A DNA stretch of 33,955 nucleotides from JAJECS01 sp034428595. GTDB taxonomy: Bacteria > Chloroflexota > UBA11872. Under the pieces are notes generated by a model that saw nothing but the letters and a program-made list of their open reading frames with translations, made no database searches and was not told where the DNA came from. Within the stretch, counting starts at the first letter, position 1. The number at the start of each line of letters is the position of its first letter. The stretch spans positions 1-33,955 of the forward strand of contig DAOUHO010000104.1 of NCBI GenBank assembly GCA_034428595.1, given 5' to 3'. A program made the position numbers and the translations under genes. Shown one piece after another: positions 14,969 to 23,481 of the stretch.

Positions 14969-16327
14969 TCAGTCCGGCTTGCCGAGCACGAGCACTTCGG
15001 CGTGCATGAACTTCTGCTCGCGGCGGTACATGGCGCCTTCGCGCATCTCCCAGCCGCCGGGCGTGGGGATGCGTGAGAGCACCCACAGGTAGCTCGCGGC
15101 CACCATGCCAACCACGCCGATCATGAACAGAATGTCGACCACGTTCGGGTAGTAGGGGGCCGGCAGCTCGGTCAGCCCATGCGAGAACGGGTTCTCGCTG
15201 GACATAGATGCCACGAACAGACGGATTCGGTCGAACAGCAGCCCGATCAGCACGACGACGGACACGACGGCTAGCCGCCCCAGCTTTCGCCGGATCGGGT
15301 TGAAGATCAGCGTGAGGAAGGGAATCAGAAACTGGCCGAACATCGCGATGAGGAAGGGAACGATGTAGGTGACCGCCACGTTGGTCTGGACGGCCGCCAC
15401 CTCGCTGGGGAGGCGCGCATACCAGACGAGCAGGAAGTCGGACCAGAAGAAGTAGAACCAGAACAGCGTGAGCGCCAGCAGAAACTTGCCCAGGCTGGCG
15501 GCCTGCTCGTCGCCGATGAACTGGCCCACGCTCGGCGCGTAGCGGCGCAGCAGAAACAGCGTGATGACGATGAGCGCGATCGCGCCCTGGAATGACGTGA
15601 TCACGTGGTAGGCCGGGAAGATCCCAGAGCGCCAGCCCGGCAGCAGGCTCTGGCCGAGATCCGTGGTCAGGATCATCGTCACGAACACGTACATCATCAG
15701 GTAGAAGGCGCTGATCCAGCGCATGGACGTCCGCAAGATTTCCCACTGCCGCTTGGTCCCGGTCCAGTTCAGGAACAGCAAGCGTTTCCAGGCCGGCATC
15801 GCGCGAACCCGGCTTGGCGGACCGGCGAGATCGGGAACGGCGGCGAACCACATGAGGGCGCCGCCCGCCAGCAGCATCACCGACACGGCGAGCTGATCCG
15901 TGAGAAACGGCGCGCCGCCGCCCCAACCGAACCACAGGTTCGCCCGCGTGACCCCGTCCTGCTCGAACGGCGGGAGCGAGCCCAGGATCGGGATGAGCAG
16001 GACGAACAGCAGCATCGACGGCAGGGCGAAGAGCTCGACGACGCGACGGGCTGGGAGCCCCCAGTAGCCCCGCGCCATGCGCGAGGCAAAGGCCACTAAC
16101 GGCGCGGCCGTCACGGTTGAGAGCACGAACAGCGTGATTGCCGCCGGATAGGCCCACTCGGCGCGGTCGCCCCAGCTGAACAGCTTCACCACGTACATCA
16201 CCACGCCGAGCGCCGCGAGCAGGCCGACGCCAACCACAACCGCGCTCTTGCGGCTGATGGCGATGGTCGACGGCCGATACGGCGGGCGCAGCGTCAAGCT
16301 GAGGCCGACGGCTTCCGGCTTAATCAA
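14969..16327 (-). CDS. actF: second NrfD-like subunit of Alternative Complex III (ActF-like)
   Basis: This 452-residue polytopic membrane protein has about ten helices and is a paralogue of ActC. The shared core includes GTKRQWEILRTSMRW and LLPGWRSGIFPAYHV, but the His/Asp-rich quinol segments of ActC are less well kept. It is therefore assigned as the ActF-like partner. The C-terminal segment PTPGGWEMREGAMYRRE is soluble. The start is a TTG overlapping the stop of the ferredoxin ActB gene (TTGA). The choice between C and F rests on which paralogue carries the classic ActC motifs; the order B-F-C-D-E would be a rearrangement. Confidence 0.75.
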   Translation of the reverse strand: MIKPEAVGLSLTLRPPYRPSTIAISRKSAVVVGVGLLAALGVVMYVVKLFSWGDRAEWAYPAAITLFVLSTVTAAPLVAFASRMARGYWGLPARRVVELFALPSMLLFVLLIPILGSLPPFEQDGVTRANLWFGWGGGAPFLTDQLAVSVMLLAGGALMWFAAVPDLAGPPSRVRAMPAWKRLLFLNWTGTKRQWEILRTSMRWISAFYLMMYVFVTMILTTDLGQSLLPGWRSGIFPAYHVITSFQGAIALIVITLFLLRRYAPSVGQFIGDEQAASLGKFLLALTLFWFYFFWSDFLLVWYARLPSEVAAVQTNVAVTYIVPFLIAMFGQFLIPFLTLIFNPIRRKLGRLAVVSVVVLIGLLFDRIRLFVASMSSENPFSHGLTELPAPYYPNVVDILFMIGVVGMVAASYLWVLSRIPTPGGWEMREGAMYRREQKFMHAEVLVLGKPD

Positions 16328-17130
16328 TGGCCGGCCTCCTCGTCCTCGCCGACGTGGCTCGGGTCAACCTTCTTCAGGTAGGTGATGGCGGGCGCCGTGC
16401 CGAGCGAATCCAGCAGCGAGTAGGCCCGCTTGGAGTGGGACAACTCGCTGACCTTGCTGTCCGAGTCGTTCAAGTCGCCGAATACGAGCGCCGTCGTCGG
16501 GCACGCCTGCACGCACGCCGGCTCGACTTCTCCGTCGGCCACCGGCCGGCCGTCGCGGTCCGCCTCGCGCTTGGTGCGATTGATGCGATGGATGCAGAAG
16601 GTGCACTTCTCGACGATCCCCTTGGTCCGCACCGTGACGTCGGGGTTGAGCTGCCGGTCCATCGGCGACGGCCACTCGGGCTCCCAGAAGTTGAAATAGC
16701 GCACCGAGTAGGGGCAGGCGTTGGCGCAGAACCGCGTGCCGATGCAGCGGTTGTAGACCTGCACGTTGAGCCCGTCGGGGTTGTGATAGGTGGCCCACAC
16801 GGGACACACCGTCTCGCACGGCGCGTTGCCGCAGTGCTGACAGAGCACAGGCAGGAACCGCGCCTTGGCGTTGGGCCACTCGCCTTCCCAGTAACGCTCG
16901 ATGCGAATCCAGGTCTTCGCGCGACGCTCGATGACTCGCTGTTCTTCGTTGAGGGCCACGTTGTTCTCGGACTGGCACGCCACCACACAGGCCTGGCAGC
17001 CGGTGCATTTGTCGGCGTCGATGACCATGCCCCAGCGATGCCCGTCCGTCTCCGGATGCGGATCGTCGGTGGGCAGCGTCGCGGCGGCTGCGACCACCGG
17101 AAGCTCTGCCGTGTCGGTGGCGCTAGCCAC
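16324..17130 (-). CDS. actB2: ActB iron-sulfur part, four-cluster ferredoxin protein
   Basis: This 268-residue protein equals the C-terminal ferredoxin domain of fused ActB. Four Cys groups are visible: CTGCQACVVACQ (from Cys42), CQHCGNAPCETVCP, CIGTRFCANACPYSVRYFN, and CTFCIHRIN...CVQACPTTALVFG. They are expected to hold three [4Fe-4S] and one [3Fe-4S] cluster that conduct electrons from quinol to the haems. The GTG start overlaps the stop of the preceding gene (GTGGCTAG). No signal peptide is visible, so export probably depends on pairing with the Tat-exported large part. The start could also be internal to a frameshifted fused actB. Confidence 0.9.
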   Translation of the reverse strand: MASATDTAELPVVAAAATLPTDDPHPETDGHRWGMVIDADKCTGCQACVVACQSENNVALNEEQRVIERRAKTWIRIERYWEGEWPNAKARFLPVLCQHCGNAPCETVCPVWATYHNPDGLNVQVYNRCIGTRFCANACPYSVRYFNFWEPEWPSPMDRQLNPDVTVRTKGIVEKCTFCIHRINRTKREADRDGRPVADGEVEPACVQACPTTALVFGDLNDSDSKVSELSHSKRAYSLLDSLGTAPAITYLKKVDPSHVGEDEEAGH

Positions 17131-19327
17131 TGGTTACTCGCACTGGTGGCGCCTCCCCGTCGTTGCGTGGACTCTCGATGACCTCAAGCGTTGGGAGTCG
17201 GTCGTGTTCGCCGGCCGGTCGGACGCGGGCGCGCGTGGCGCCCCACGCCAGCGACCCGCTTCCGGCTACCGCTTGGGCCGCCAGGGTCTGCATGACGTTC
17301 GCTCCTCGATCGACGTTCCACCGGCTGCCGAACTCGCGGCCTTGCCCGATCGGGATGGCCACGACGTCGGGCGGCACCACCGGCGCCTCGTACACGCGCG
17401 CCCGCAGCGTGCCATCCGGCGTGTCGATGTGCACCACGTCGTTGCGTTTGACGCCCAGGCGCTGGGCGGTCACCGGGTTCAGCTCGGCCCAGGTTGTCCA
17501 GGTGACGGTGGTCAGCGGATCGGGCGTGGCCTGGAGCCACGGGTTTGCCGACTCGCTGCCGGCGCCAAACGCCACGTTCTCGAAGGGAATCAGGTGCAGA
17601 TCGAACTCCGTGGCGTCGCCGGCGAACGCCGGCTCGGCGAGCAGGCCGATGTGCCAATCGGGCTGATCCGATTGAGCCTCGCGACCATCACCCTCGTGCC
17701 ATCGACCGCCGGTACGCAACAGCTCGATCCAGCCGCGGTCGAAGCCCTCTTGGCCGATCAGGGCCTGGGCGCCGTCGCGGACGGCGTCGCGCATGGTCGT
17801 CCACGGCGGCGGCGCGTCCGGGAAAAGCTCCGCGGTCAGCGCCAGCATCACGTCGCCAAAGCTGCGCGCATTGGTCCACGAGGTCACCACGGGCTGCTGG
17901 TAGCCCACGACTTCCATGTCGGGCGCGGGATCGGCCACGAAGTCGCCCCATTCCTCGAAGGGATGGGTGGCGGGCAGCACCAGGTCGGCGCGAGCGAGCG
18001 TCTCGTTGAGGAATGTGCCCATGCCGACCACGAACGACATCTCGTCAAGGGCGTCCGCGAACCGCGTTGACGCGGGCAGTCCGTAAACCGGATCGACATC
18101 GTAGAAGAAGGCCGCGTCAATCGTCTCGCTGCCGTCGAGCAGCCCGGTCGCGAGCGCGCCCCACTGGCCGAATGGCGTTCCCGCCGCCGTCGCCGGCACC
18201 GCGGCCGGGGCGGCGGGATTCGGTCGCACGCCACCTGCCGCCCCGGTGCTCCCGACGATGCGGTTGAGCAGCAAGGCGGCCGCGGCGTTGTCGAGGCCGT
18301 TGGTCTGGGCGAGCGCGGAGCCGCCGGCGATGGCCAGCGCGGGCGGATGCCCGGCGAATTCCCGCGCGATCTCACGCACCGTGTCGGGCGCTACGCCGGT
18401 GCGCGCCGCGGTCAGCTCGGGTGCATAGGCGTTGAGGGCGTCAATCCCGCCCACGGCGTTGACCGGATCGAACCAGCGGTCGTCGCCGGTCAGGTTCTCG
18501 GCGGCGATGACCTGGGCGATGCTCAGCGCCAACGCGCCTTCATGTCCTGGATTGACATAAATCCAACTGTCTGCGTTGGCCCCCGTGAGCGACATGTGAG
18601 ATTCGATCTGGATCAGGCGGCCGCGGTTGGGCTCCTCGCGGAACTTGCCGTAAGCGGTGCTGTAGTGCACCGGCGAGAGCCAGGTGCCCAGGAAATCCGC
18701 GCCGAACGATAGGACCGCGCCGGCATTGGCGATGTCGAAGTGCGGCAACCGGGTGTAGCCGAAGACGAGCCGCGCGGCTTCACGCAGCGTGGCCGTGTCT
18801 TGTGCCTCGTAGACGAGGTGACGGCCTTCGCTGTTGGCGAGGAACTGCGCCAGCACTCGCAGGCGCGTGCCGCTCAACGGCCCCGTGACCACCAGCGGAT
18901 TCCCCGCGGAGCTGAAGTTTTCCGTGAGCAGGTCGAGCGCCTCGGGCCAGCCGATGGCCTCGAATCGGCCCTCGCCGCGCGTGCCGCGCCGGCGCAGGGG
19001 GGTCTTCAAGCGGTCCGGGTTGTACAGCGACTGGACGCCCGCCTGTCCGCGAACGTTGGTCTTGCCCAGGTTGACCGGGAAGCCCTTGGTGCCCTCGACC
19101 TTCTTGGCGCGGCCATCCACGGTGCGCACCACCACGCTGTTGCCGCCCGTGGAGTGGGCGCAGGCGGTGGCGAACCACAGCTCTTGGCCGGGCAGGGTCT
19201 GCTCGGGCGAATGCACGAAGCTCTGCACCCGCGATTCGCGCTCGGGGGCCGCGCAGGCGACCACGGTGGCGCCGCCGGCCAGCGCGGCCGCCCCGGTGAG
19301 GAACCGCCGTCGCGCGATGCCGCTCAT
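17123..19327 (-). CDS. actB1: ActB molybdopterin-oxidoreductase-like part, Tat-exported
   Basis: This 734-residue protein equals the N-terminal domain of ActB. A twin-arginine signal (ARRRFLTGAAALAGG, residues 5-19) is followed by a possible lipobox (VVACA). The remainder has the molybdopterin oxidoreductase fold, with segments such as FATACAHSTGGNSV and VNLGKTNVRGQAGVQSLYNP. In characterised ACIII this domain binds no molybdenum cofactor. It ends VRVTSG and the stop overlaps the GTG of the ferredoxin part by 8 nt in a different frame. ActB is a single protein of roughly 1000 residues in well-studied ACIII; the two parts here total 1002. Confidence 0.9.
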   Translation of the reverse strand: MSGIARRRFLTGAAALAGGATVVACAAPERESRVQSFVHSPEQTLPGQELWFATACAHSTGGNSVVVRTVDGRAKKVEGTKGFPVNLGKTNVRGQAGVQSLYNPDRLKTPLRRRGTRGEGRFEAIGWPEALDLLTENFSSAGNPLVVTGPLSGTRLRVLAQFLANSEGRHLVYEAQDTATLREAARLVFGYTRLPHFDIANAGAVLSFGADFLGTWLSPVHYSTAYGKFREEPNRGRLIQIESHMSLTGANADSWIYVNPGHEGALALSIAQVIAAENLTGDDRWFDPVNAVGGIDALNAYAPELTAARTGVAPDTVREIAREFAGHPPALAIAGGSALAQTNGLDNAAAALLLNRIVGSTGAAGGVRPNPAAPAAVPATAAGTPFGQWGALATGLLDGSETIDAAFFYDVDPVYGLPASTRFADALDEMSFVVGMGTFLNETLARADLVLPATHPFEEWGDFVADPAPDMEVVGYQQPVVTSWTNARSFGDVMLALTAELFPDAPPPWTTMRDAVRDGAQALIGQEGFDRGWIELLRTGGRWHEGDGREAQSDQPDWHIGLLAEPAFAGDATEFDLHLIPFENVAFGAGSESANPWLQATPDPLTTVTWTTWAELNPVTAQRLGVKRNDVVHIDTPDGTLRARVYEAPVVPPDVVAIPIGQGREFGSRWNVDRGANVMQTLAAQAVAGSGSLAWGATRARVRPAGEHDRLPTLEVIESPRNDGEAPPVRVTSG

Positions 19328-19340
19328 CGCCTGGCCCCGA

Positions 19341-19964
19341 TCATTTGTGACATACCGCGCAATCCAGCGGGGCGCTGTTCTCGCGGTGGCAGCCCTGGCA
19401 GTCGCCCATGTTCAGCGCCCGCACCTGCTCGACTTCGGTCATGGACGCAACGTCGCCGTGACACGTGGCGCAAATCTGGGCGGTGCTCATGCTGGGGTGA
19501 ATCTCGGCGAGCGCGCGGATATGGGGATCATGGACGAAATCCACGTGGTCGGGCAGCCGGTGGACTCGGACCCACTCGATGGGGGTGCCGGTTTCCCACG
19601 CGGCGCGAAGCTTCTGCACCTCGGGCTTGTCGGTGGCGACCACCGAGTGGCAGAACATGCACTGCTCCACGGACGGGATGGTGGCCGCCGCGGACAGCGG
19701 CGCACTCGTCGCCGTGTCGCCGACCACCGGAATCCCGCGGTGACAGAACTCACAGGCGATGCCGGCCTTGCCGGCGTGCACCGTGTGGTCGAAGGCGATC
19801 GGCTGCTCGGGCGGCCCGGTGATGGTTCCACCCATGGCGCCGAGCACGATCAGCAGGATCACCGGCGCGATAGCGCCACCGCCCAGCACGGCCCCGAGGC
19901 CGCTGATGACCATCAACTGCTTCGGGGAGAGGCGCGGCAGGAGCGCCCGAAATGAATCCAACAC
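19341..19964 (-). CDS. actA: Alternative Complex III pentahaem cytochrome c subunit ActA
   Basis: This 207-residue membrane-anchored multihaem cytochrome has an N-terminal helix at about 17-45 and five CXXCH sites: CEFCH (71), CMFCH (102), CATCH (165), CQGCH (189) and CAVCH (202). The FDHTVHAGKAGIAC stretch preceding the first haem and several lone His residues (axial ligands) fit the family. It relays electrons from the ActB clusters towards ActE or the terminal oxidase. The GTG start follows the upstream stop directly (TGAGTG). It lies 13 nt before actB1. Confidence 0.93.
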   Translation of the reverse strand: MLDSFRALLPRLSPKQLMVISGLGAVLGGGAIAPVILLIVLGAMGGTITGPPEQPIAFDHTVHAGKAGIACEFCHRGIPVVGDTATSAPLSAAATIPSVEQCMFCHSVVATDKPEVQKLRAAWETGTPIEWVRVHRLPDHVDFVHDPHIRALAEIHPSMSTAQICATCHGDVASMTEVEQVRALNMGDCQGCHRENSAPLDCAVCHK

Positions 19965-20261
19965 TCAAATGGCCAGCCGCGGGAGCATCGTCGGGAGAAA
20001 GTCCAGGGCCAGCAGCGTGGCCTTGATGATGATGGCCGTCAGGGCGCCAAGACCGGCGACCATGACGGCGTAAAGCGGCGCGCGCATCTTGCGTCCGGCA
20101 TCCGGCTCGATGTCCCCGGTGAGGACGAGCGACGGAATCATCGCGTGGGCCAGTGCATACACCAGCCCGGTTCCAATGAGCACGGCCGCCAATATCCAGA
20201 GATGAGCGTTCAGCTCGGCCAATTGGGCCCAGTCGCTCGCGGTGAGCTCCCTTAGCTCCAC
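19965..20261 (-). CDS. small two-helix membrane protein leading the act operon
   Basis: This 98-residue protein has two hydrophobic segments (about 20-45 and 66-90), a His in LNAHLW and a short polar loop (GDIEPDAGRKMRAPL). It is not a cytochrome and I do not recognise it. It is the first gene of the act operon and abuts actA with no gap. It could be a small accessory or assembly subunit comparable in position with ActG-type small subunits, but sequence identity with those cannot be judged here. The GTG start is chosen because an in-frame ATG is absent nearby; the ribosome binding site is weak (GGTGGC). Confidence 0.7.
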   Translation of the reverse strand: MELRELTASDWAQLAELNAHLWILAAVLIGTGLVYALAHAMIPSLVLTGDIEPDAGRKMRAPLYAVMVAGLGALTAIIIKATLLALDFLPTMLPRLAI

Positions 20262-20537
20262 GCCACCGCCTCATGCGAACGCGCCCAATCGGCGCGATTA
20301 TCGAAGAGTGCGCGTAGCGGCACGCGAGCGTCGCTCAGGAAGCTGCGTGCGGGAGATGCGGCGCGAGCCCACATCAGTGCCCTGAACCTAACGTTCTGCA
20401 CCGTTTGCAAAATGTTTCACAAATGCAGGCGGGCTGCAAGCAGTTGACCGCCTGCCGGGTAGGCGTGAGGGGCGGCGCGCGGTCCTTACATGTGCCACCA
20501 TTCGCTATCGGATCCGATTGCCATGGGATGACGCCTG
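20262..20537. promoter_or_regulatory. divergent intergenic region, act operon and aldehyde dehydrogenase
   Basis: This 276-bp region lies between divergent transcripts. On the minus strand a GATAAT hexamer (20297-20302) lies about 40 nt ahead of the first act gene and resembles a -10 element; I see no good -35. A more AT-rich patch (about 20396-20425, TTTGCAAAATGTTTCAC) is unusual for the surroundings. No gene is visible. Confidence 0.35.
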
Positions 20538-21950
20538 ATGAAGATGTATGTGGCGGGTCAGTGGACGAATGGGCGCGACTCGATTGACGTGCTGAACCCG
20601 TACGACGGGTCGGTGGTCGACACCGTACCCCGTGGCTCGGCGGACGACGTTGACCGCGCGCTGGCGAGCGCCGAGCGCGGCGCCAAGGTCATGGCGGCGC
20701 TGACGGGGTTCGAGCGCTACGAGATCCTGCACCGTGCCGGCGACCTGATTTTGCGCGACCAGGAGTCGCTGGCGCGCATGCTCACCCAAGAAGAGGGCAA
20801 GATCATCTCGGAGGCGCGCTTCGAAGTTTCCCGCGCGGCCGAGATCCTGTATCTGTCGGCCGAGGAGGCCAAGCGCCTCGGCGCCGAGGTGATCCCGCTC
20901 GACGGCGGCCCGGGCGTGCGCGACAAGTTCGGCTTCACCGTGCGTGTGCCCTGCGGGGTCGTGGCGGCGGTGGCCCCTTTCAACTTCCCGTTGCACCTGG
21001 TCTGCCACAAGGTGGGCCCGGCGCTGGCCGCCGGCAACGCCGTGGTCGTCAAGCCGGCCACCGACACGCCGCTCATGGGCGTGCGCGTGATCGAGCTATT
21101 GCTCGAGGCCGGCGTGCCCGAAGAGGCCGTGCACATCGTCACTGGGCCGGGCTCCGAGATCGGCGACGCCCTGGTGTCCGACCCGCGCGTGCGCAAGGTC
21201 ACCTTCACCGGCAGCCGCGACATTGGCGAGCGCATCTGCAAGGCGGCCGGCATCAAAAAGGTCACCATGGAGCTGGGGTCCAACTCGGCCGCGATCGTGA
21301 TGCCCGACGCCGACCTCGACAAGGTGGCGGAAGTCCTGCCGCAGACAGCGTTCTCGAACGCCGGCCAGGTCTGCATTTCGACCCAACGTCTGCTGGCGAC
21401 CGGCTCGGTGTACGGCGATCTCATCGATGCGCTCAAGCCCAAGGTCGAAGCCATCGCCACCGGCGATCCGCTCGACGAGTCCACGGGCATGGGCCCCATG
21501 ATTCGCGAGAGCGACGCCGCGCGCGTTGGCGAGTGGATCGACGAAGCCCAGGCGGGCGGCGCCGAGGTGCTCGTGGGCGGCGGCCGCAGCGGCCAGATGT
21601 TCGAGCCGACGCTGGTAACCAACGTCTCGCCGGACATGCGGCTCTCGTGCGACGAGCTGTTCGGCCCGGCCGTTGGCGTCACTCGCGTGGCGAACATCGA
21701 GGAGGCCATCGCAATCTCCAACGACTCCAACTACGGCCTCAGCGCGTCGATCTTCACCGAGAGTCTCGACTCGGCCATGCGGTTCATCCGCGAGGTGGAC
21801 TCGGGCAACATCCACATCAACTGGGGCACGCAGTGGCGCACCGACCTCATGCCCTACGGCGGTGTCAAGGACAGCGGTCTCGGCAAGGAAGGCCCGAAAT
21901 ACGCCGTCGAGGAGATGACCGAGCTCAAGATGGTGGTGATGCACCTTTAG
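20538..21950 (+). CDS. aldehyde dehydrogenase family protein
   Basis: This 470-residue NAD(P)-dependent aldehyde dehydrogenase has the expected motifs in order. They are APFNFPLHLVCHKVGPALAA with KPA (coenzyme binding), TFTGSRDIG, the general-base segment MELGSNSAA, and the catalytic-Cys segment FSNAGQVCISTQRL. The C-terminal GGVKDSGLGKEGPKYAVEEM is also present. The aldehyde substrate cannot be told from sequence alone; the SNSA form of the Glu motif is seen in several lactaldehyde/semialdehyde-type branches. The ATG at 20538 gives the normal N-terminus (MKMYVAGQW). Its 3' end overlaps the convergent MFS gene by 26 bp, so no terminator separates them. It has no metabolic neighbours to suggest a pathway. 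Confidence 0.9.
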   Translation: MKMYVAGQWTNGRDSIDVLNPYDGSVVDTVPRGSADDVDRALASAERGAKVMAALTGFERYEILHRAGDLILRDQESLARMLTQEEGKIISEARFEVSRAAEILYLSAEEAKRLGAEVIPLDGGPGVRDKFGFTVRVPCGVVAAVAPFNFPLHLVCHKVGPALAAGNAVVVKPATDTPLMGVRVIELLLEAGVPEEAVHIVTGPGSEIGDALVSDPRVRKVTFTGSRDIGERICKAAGIKKVTMELGSNSAAIVMPDADLDKVAEVLPQTAFSNAGQVCISTQRLLATGSVYGDLIDALKPKVEAIATGDPLDESTGMGPMIRESDAARVGEWIDEAQAGGAEVLVGGGRSGQMFEPTLVTNVSPDMRLSCDELFGPAVGVTRVANIEEAIAISNDSNYGLSASIFTESLDSAMRFIREVDSGNIHINWGTQWRTDLMPYGGVKDSGLGKEGPKYAVEEMTELKMVVMHL

Positions 21951-23091
21951 GCGCCGGTCGCAGCCAGGGCACCACAGCCAGCGCGACGGCCATGCCGCCG
22001 GCGCCGACGTAGAAGGCCGCGTCGGGCGCGGTGGTCGCCAGCGCCGCCGTGGCGCTCGCGCCGATGATCACGCCCAGCGCAAACGCGCTGGTCTGCAAGG
22101 TCATCATGGTCCCCACCTGACCGGGGCGGGAGATGTCGCCGGCAATCGCCGGAAGGATCGTCTGGTGCGTGCCGAAGGCTAGGTAAATCACGCCGGAGAG
22201 CATCAGCAGCGGTACGACATCGTCGGCAAACGCGAAGCCGATGGCCGCCGCGGCGCCGACTACGAGCGACAGCGCGAAAATCGCCGAGCGCCCGATGGCG
22301 TCTGAGAGGCGCCCGATCCCGATCTGTGCGAGTGCACCGCCCAATGCGCTAATCAGGGTGAACAGGCCGACGGAGCGTAGATCGCCGCCGGCTTCGACGA
22401 GCTTCGGACCCGTCAGCAGCACGACCACGCCGAAGGAGACGGTCGTGCCCGCCCGCGCGGTCACCATGGCCCGAGCGGGAGCTTGGCGCAGCGCCCGGAT
22501 CACGTCGCCGGCGGAGCGGCTGGGGCCGCGCTGACGAGGCGAGGCCGACGGGAGGAAAAACGCCACCAGGAGAAAAGCCCCGCCAATCATCCCTCCGGCC
22601 ACGCCGGTCATGACCCGAAGCCCGCCACTCTCGGCAATCTCGCCGAAGACCAGTCCCGCAACGCCCGGCGAGGCGATGATGGCGAAGCTCATGATCCCGG
22701 TGGCAAGCCCGCGGCGCGTCGGAGGCGTGACCTCAAGGACAAAAGTCTGCGATCCGGCCCAATGCAGCACCAGCGCCACACCCAAAAATGGCGCGGCGGC
22801 AAGGACGACCCCGGCGCCGGACGAAGCGGTCATCACCACCAGGAACGCCGTCATGCCGGCCAGTCCCAGCGCGTAGGTCCAGCGGCTGCCAACCCGGCGA
22901 ATCCACAGGCCGCCTACGAGACCGAGCGTGGCGGTGCCGCCCTGAATGGCGATCAGCAACAGGGCGGCCCCCAGCATGTCGCCGCCAAGCTCGTCCCGCA
23001 CGAAGAGCGAGAGGAAGTTGTTGACCGGCAGCCAGCCCGCCACGCCGATCGCCATGGCCGCGATGACGACGACGTACTGGCGGTTCAGCAG
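21925..23091 (-). CDS. MFS transporter with an unclear start
   Basis: This is a major facilitator superfamily transporter of about 390 residues with some 12 hydrophobic segments. Helix 1 is YVVVIAAMAIGVAGWLPV, and family-like loops are seen at GGLWIRRVGSRW and GIGRLSDAIGRSA. The substrate is unknown. The frame has no ATG, GTG or TTG before helix 1 until a TTG at 23298, which lies inside the divergent cobalamin riboswitch. The end given here (23091) is a CTG just ahead of RNRQ-like basic residues and is a guess. An internal ATG at 23055 would cut helix 1. A small frameshift or 5' loss is possible. Confidence 0.65.
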   Translation of the reverse strand: MLNRQYVVVIAAMAIGVAGWLPVNNFLSLFVRDELGGDMLGAALLLIAIQGGTATLGLVGGLWIRRVGSRWTYALGLAGMTAFLVVMTASSGAGVVLAAAPFLGVALVLHWAGSQTFVLEVTPPTRRGLATGIMSFAIIASPGVAGLVFGEIAESGGLRVMTGVAGGMIGGAFLLVAFFLPSASPRQRGPSRSAGDVIRALRQAPARAMVTARAGTTVSFGVVVLLTGPKLVEAGGDLRSVGLFTLISALGGALAQIGIGRLSDAIGRSAIFALSLVVGAAAAIGFAFADDVVPLLMLSGVIYLAFGTHQTILPAIAGDISRPGQVGTMMTLQTSAFALGVIIGASATAALATTAPDAAFYVGAGGMAVALAVVPWLRPAPKGASPPS

Positions 23092-23204
23092 GTCGCGCGG
23101 ACTGCCGGGACGTGGGGCGTTGACGCAGGTGCTCCGTGACGCTGGGCTACCAGAGCGTACGCGGTGGGTGGCGCCCGAACGCGACCCTGCTATGCTCCCG
23201 GCGG

Positions 23205-23350
23205 GTTTTCTCCAACACCCTGTCGAACGTCTGGGACGCTCCGCGCTTGCGTGGAGCCGCGCAGGGGAAGCCGGTGCAAGTCCGGCGCTGCCGCGCAACT
23301 GTGACCCGGGTCGTACCCGGGAAGCCAGGTCGCCTGCCCCAGATGGACGC
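23205..23350 (+). ncRNA. cobalamin riboswitch
   Basis: The conserved cobalamin aptamer core is present. GCAGGGGAAGCCGGTGCAAG (from 23261) is followed by TCCGGCGCTGCC and GCGCAACTGTGA (to about 23304). The B12-box-like segment GAAGCCAGGTCGCCTGCC (about 23321-23338) lies after a CCCGGG hairpin. Edges are approximate. It lies upstream of a B12-type ABC transporter operon on the same strand, as expected for repression of uptake when adenosylcobalamin or a related form is plentiful. The expression platform was not resolved; about 230 nt separate the core from the binding-protein start. Confidence 0.92.
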
Positions 23351-23438
23351 AGTTGTCACCTTCGCACGGGAGGGACGCTGATGACGCGTACACGCGCCTG
23401 ACCGAGGCCCCGCGCCTTCCCGGCGTTTGGTGTCCGTC

Positions 23439-23481
23439 GTTCCCGCGAACGCATGTTCCCGCCCAGGCGGGGAGCGGGAAC
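23439..23481. repeat. dispersed hairpin repeat, copy 3
   Basis: The arms GTTCCCGC (23439-23446) and GCGGGAAC (23474-23481) enclose an inner hairpin, CCCGC (23458-23462) with GCGGG (23467-23471). This is a variant of the TTCCCGC family in the 5' leader between the cobalamin riboswitch and the btuF-like gene, where it would be transcribed. Confidence 0.7.

Noticed and set aside
13336..15009. A 557-codon plus-strand frame antisense to actC and actD
   Set aside because: Composition (Asp, Glu, His, Arg-rich, no motifs) is that of an antisense shadow of hydrophobic membrane-protein genes.
17123..17130. Programmed frameshift joining the two ActB parts
   Set aside because: No slippery heptamer or downstream structure is apparent, and a GTG start overlapping the stop is a simpler explanation that matches the other overlaps in the operon.
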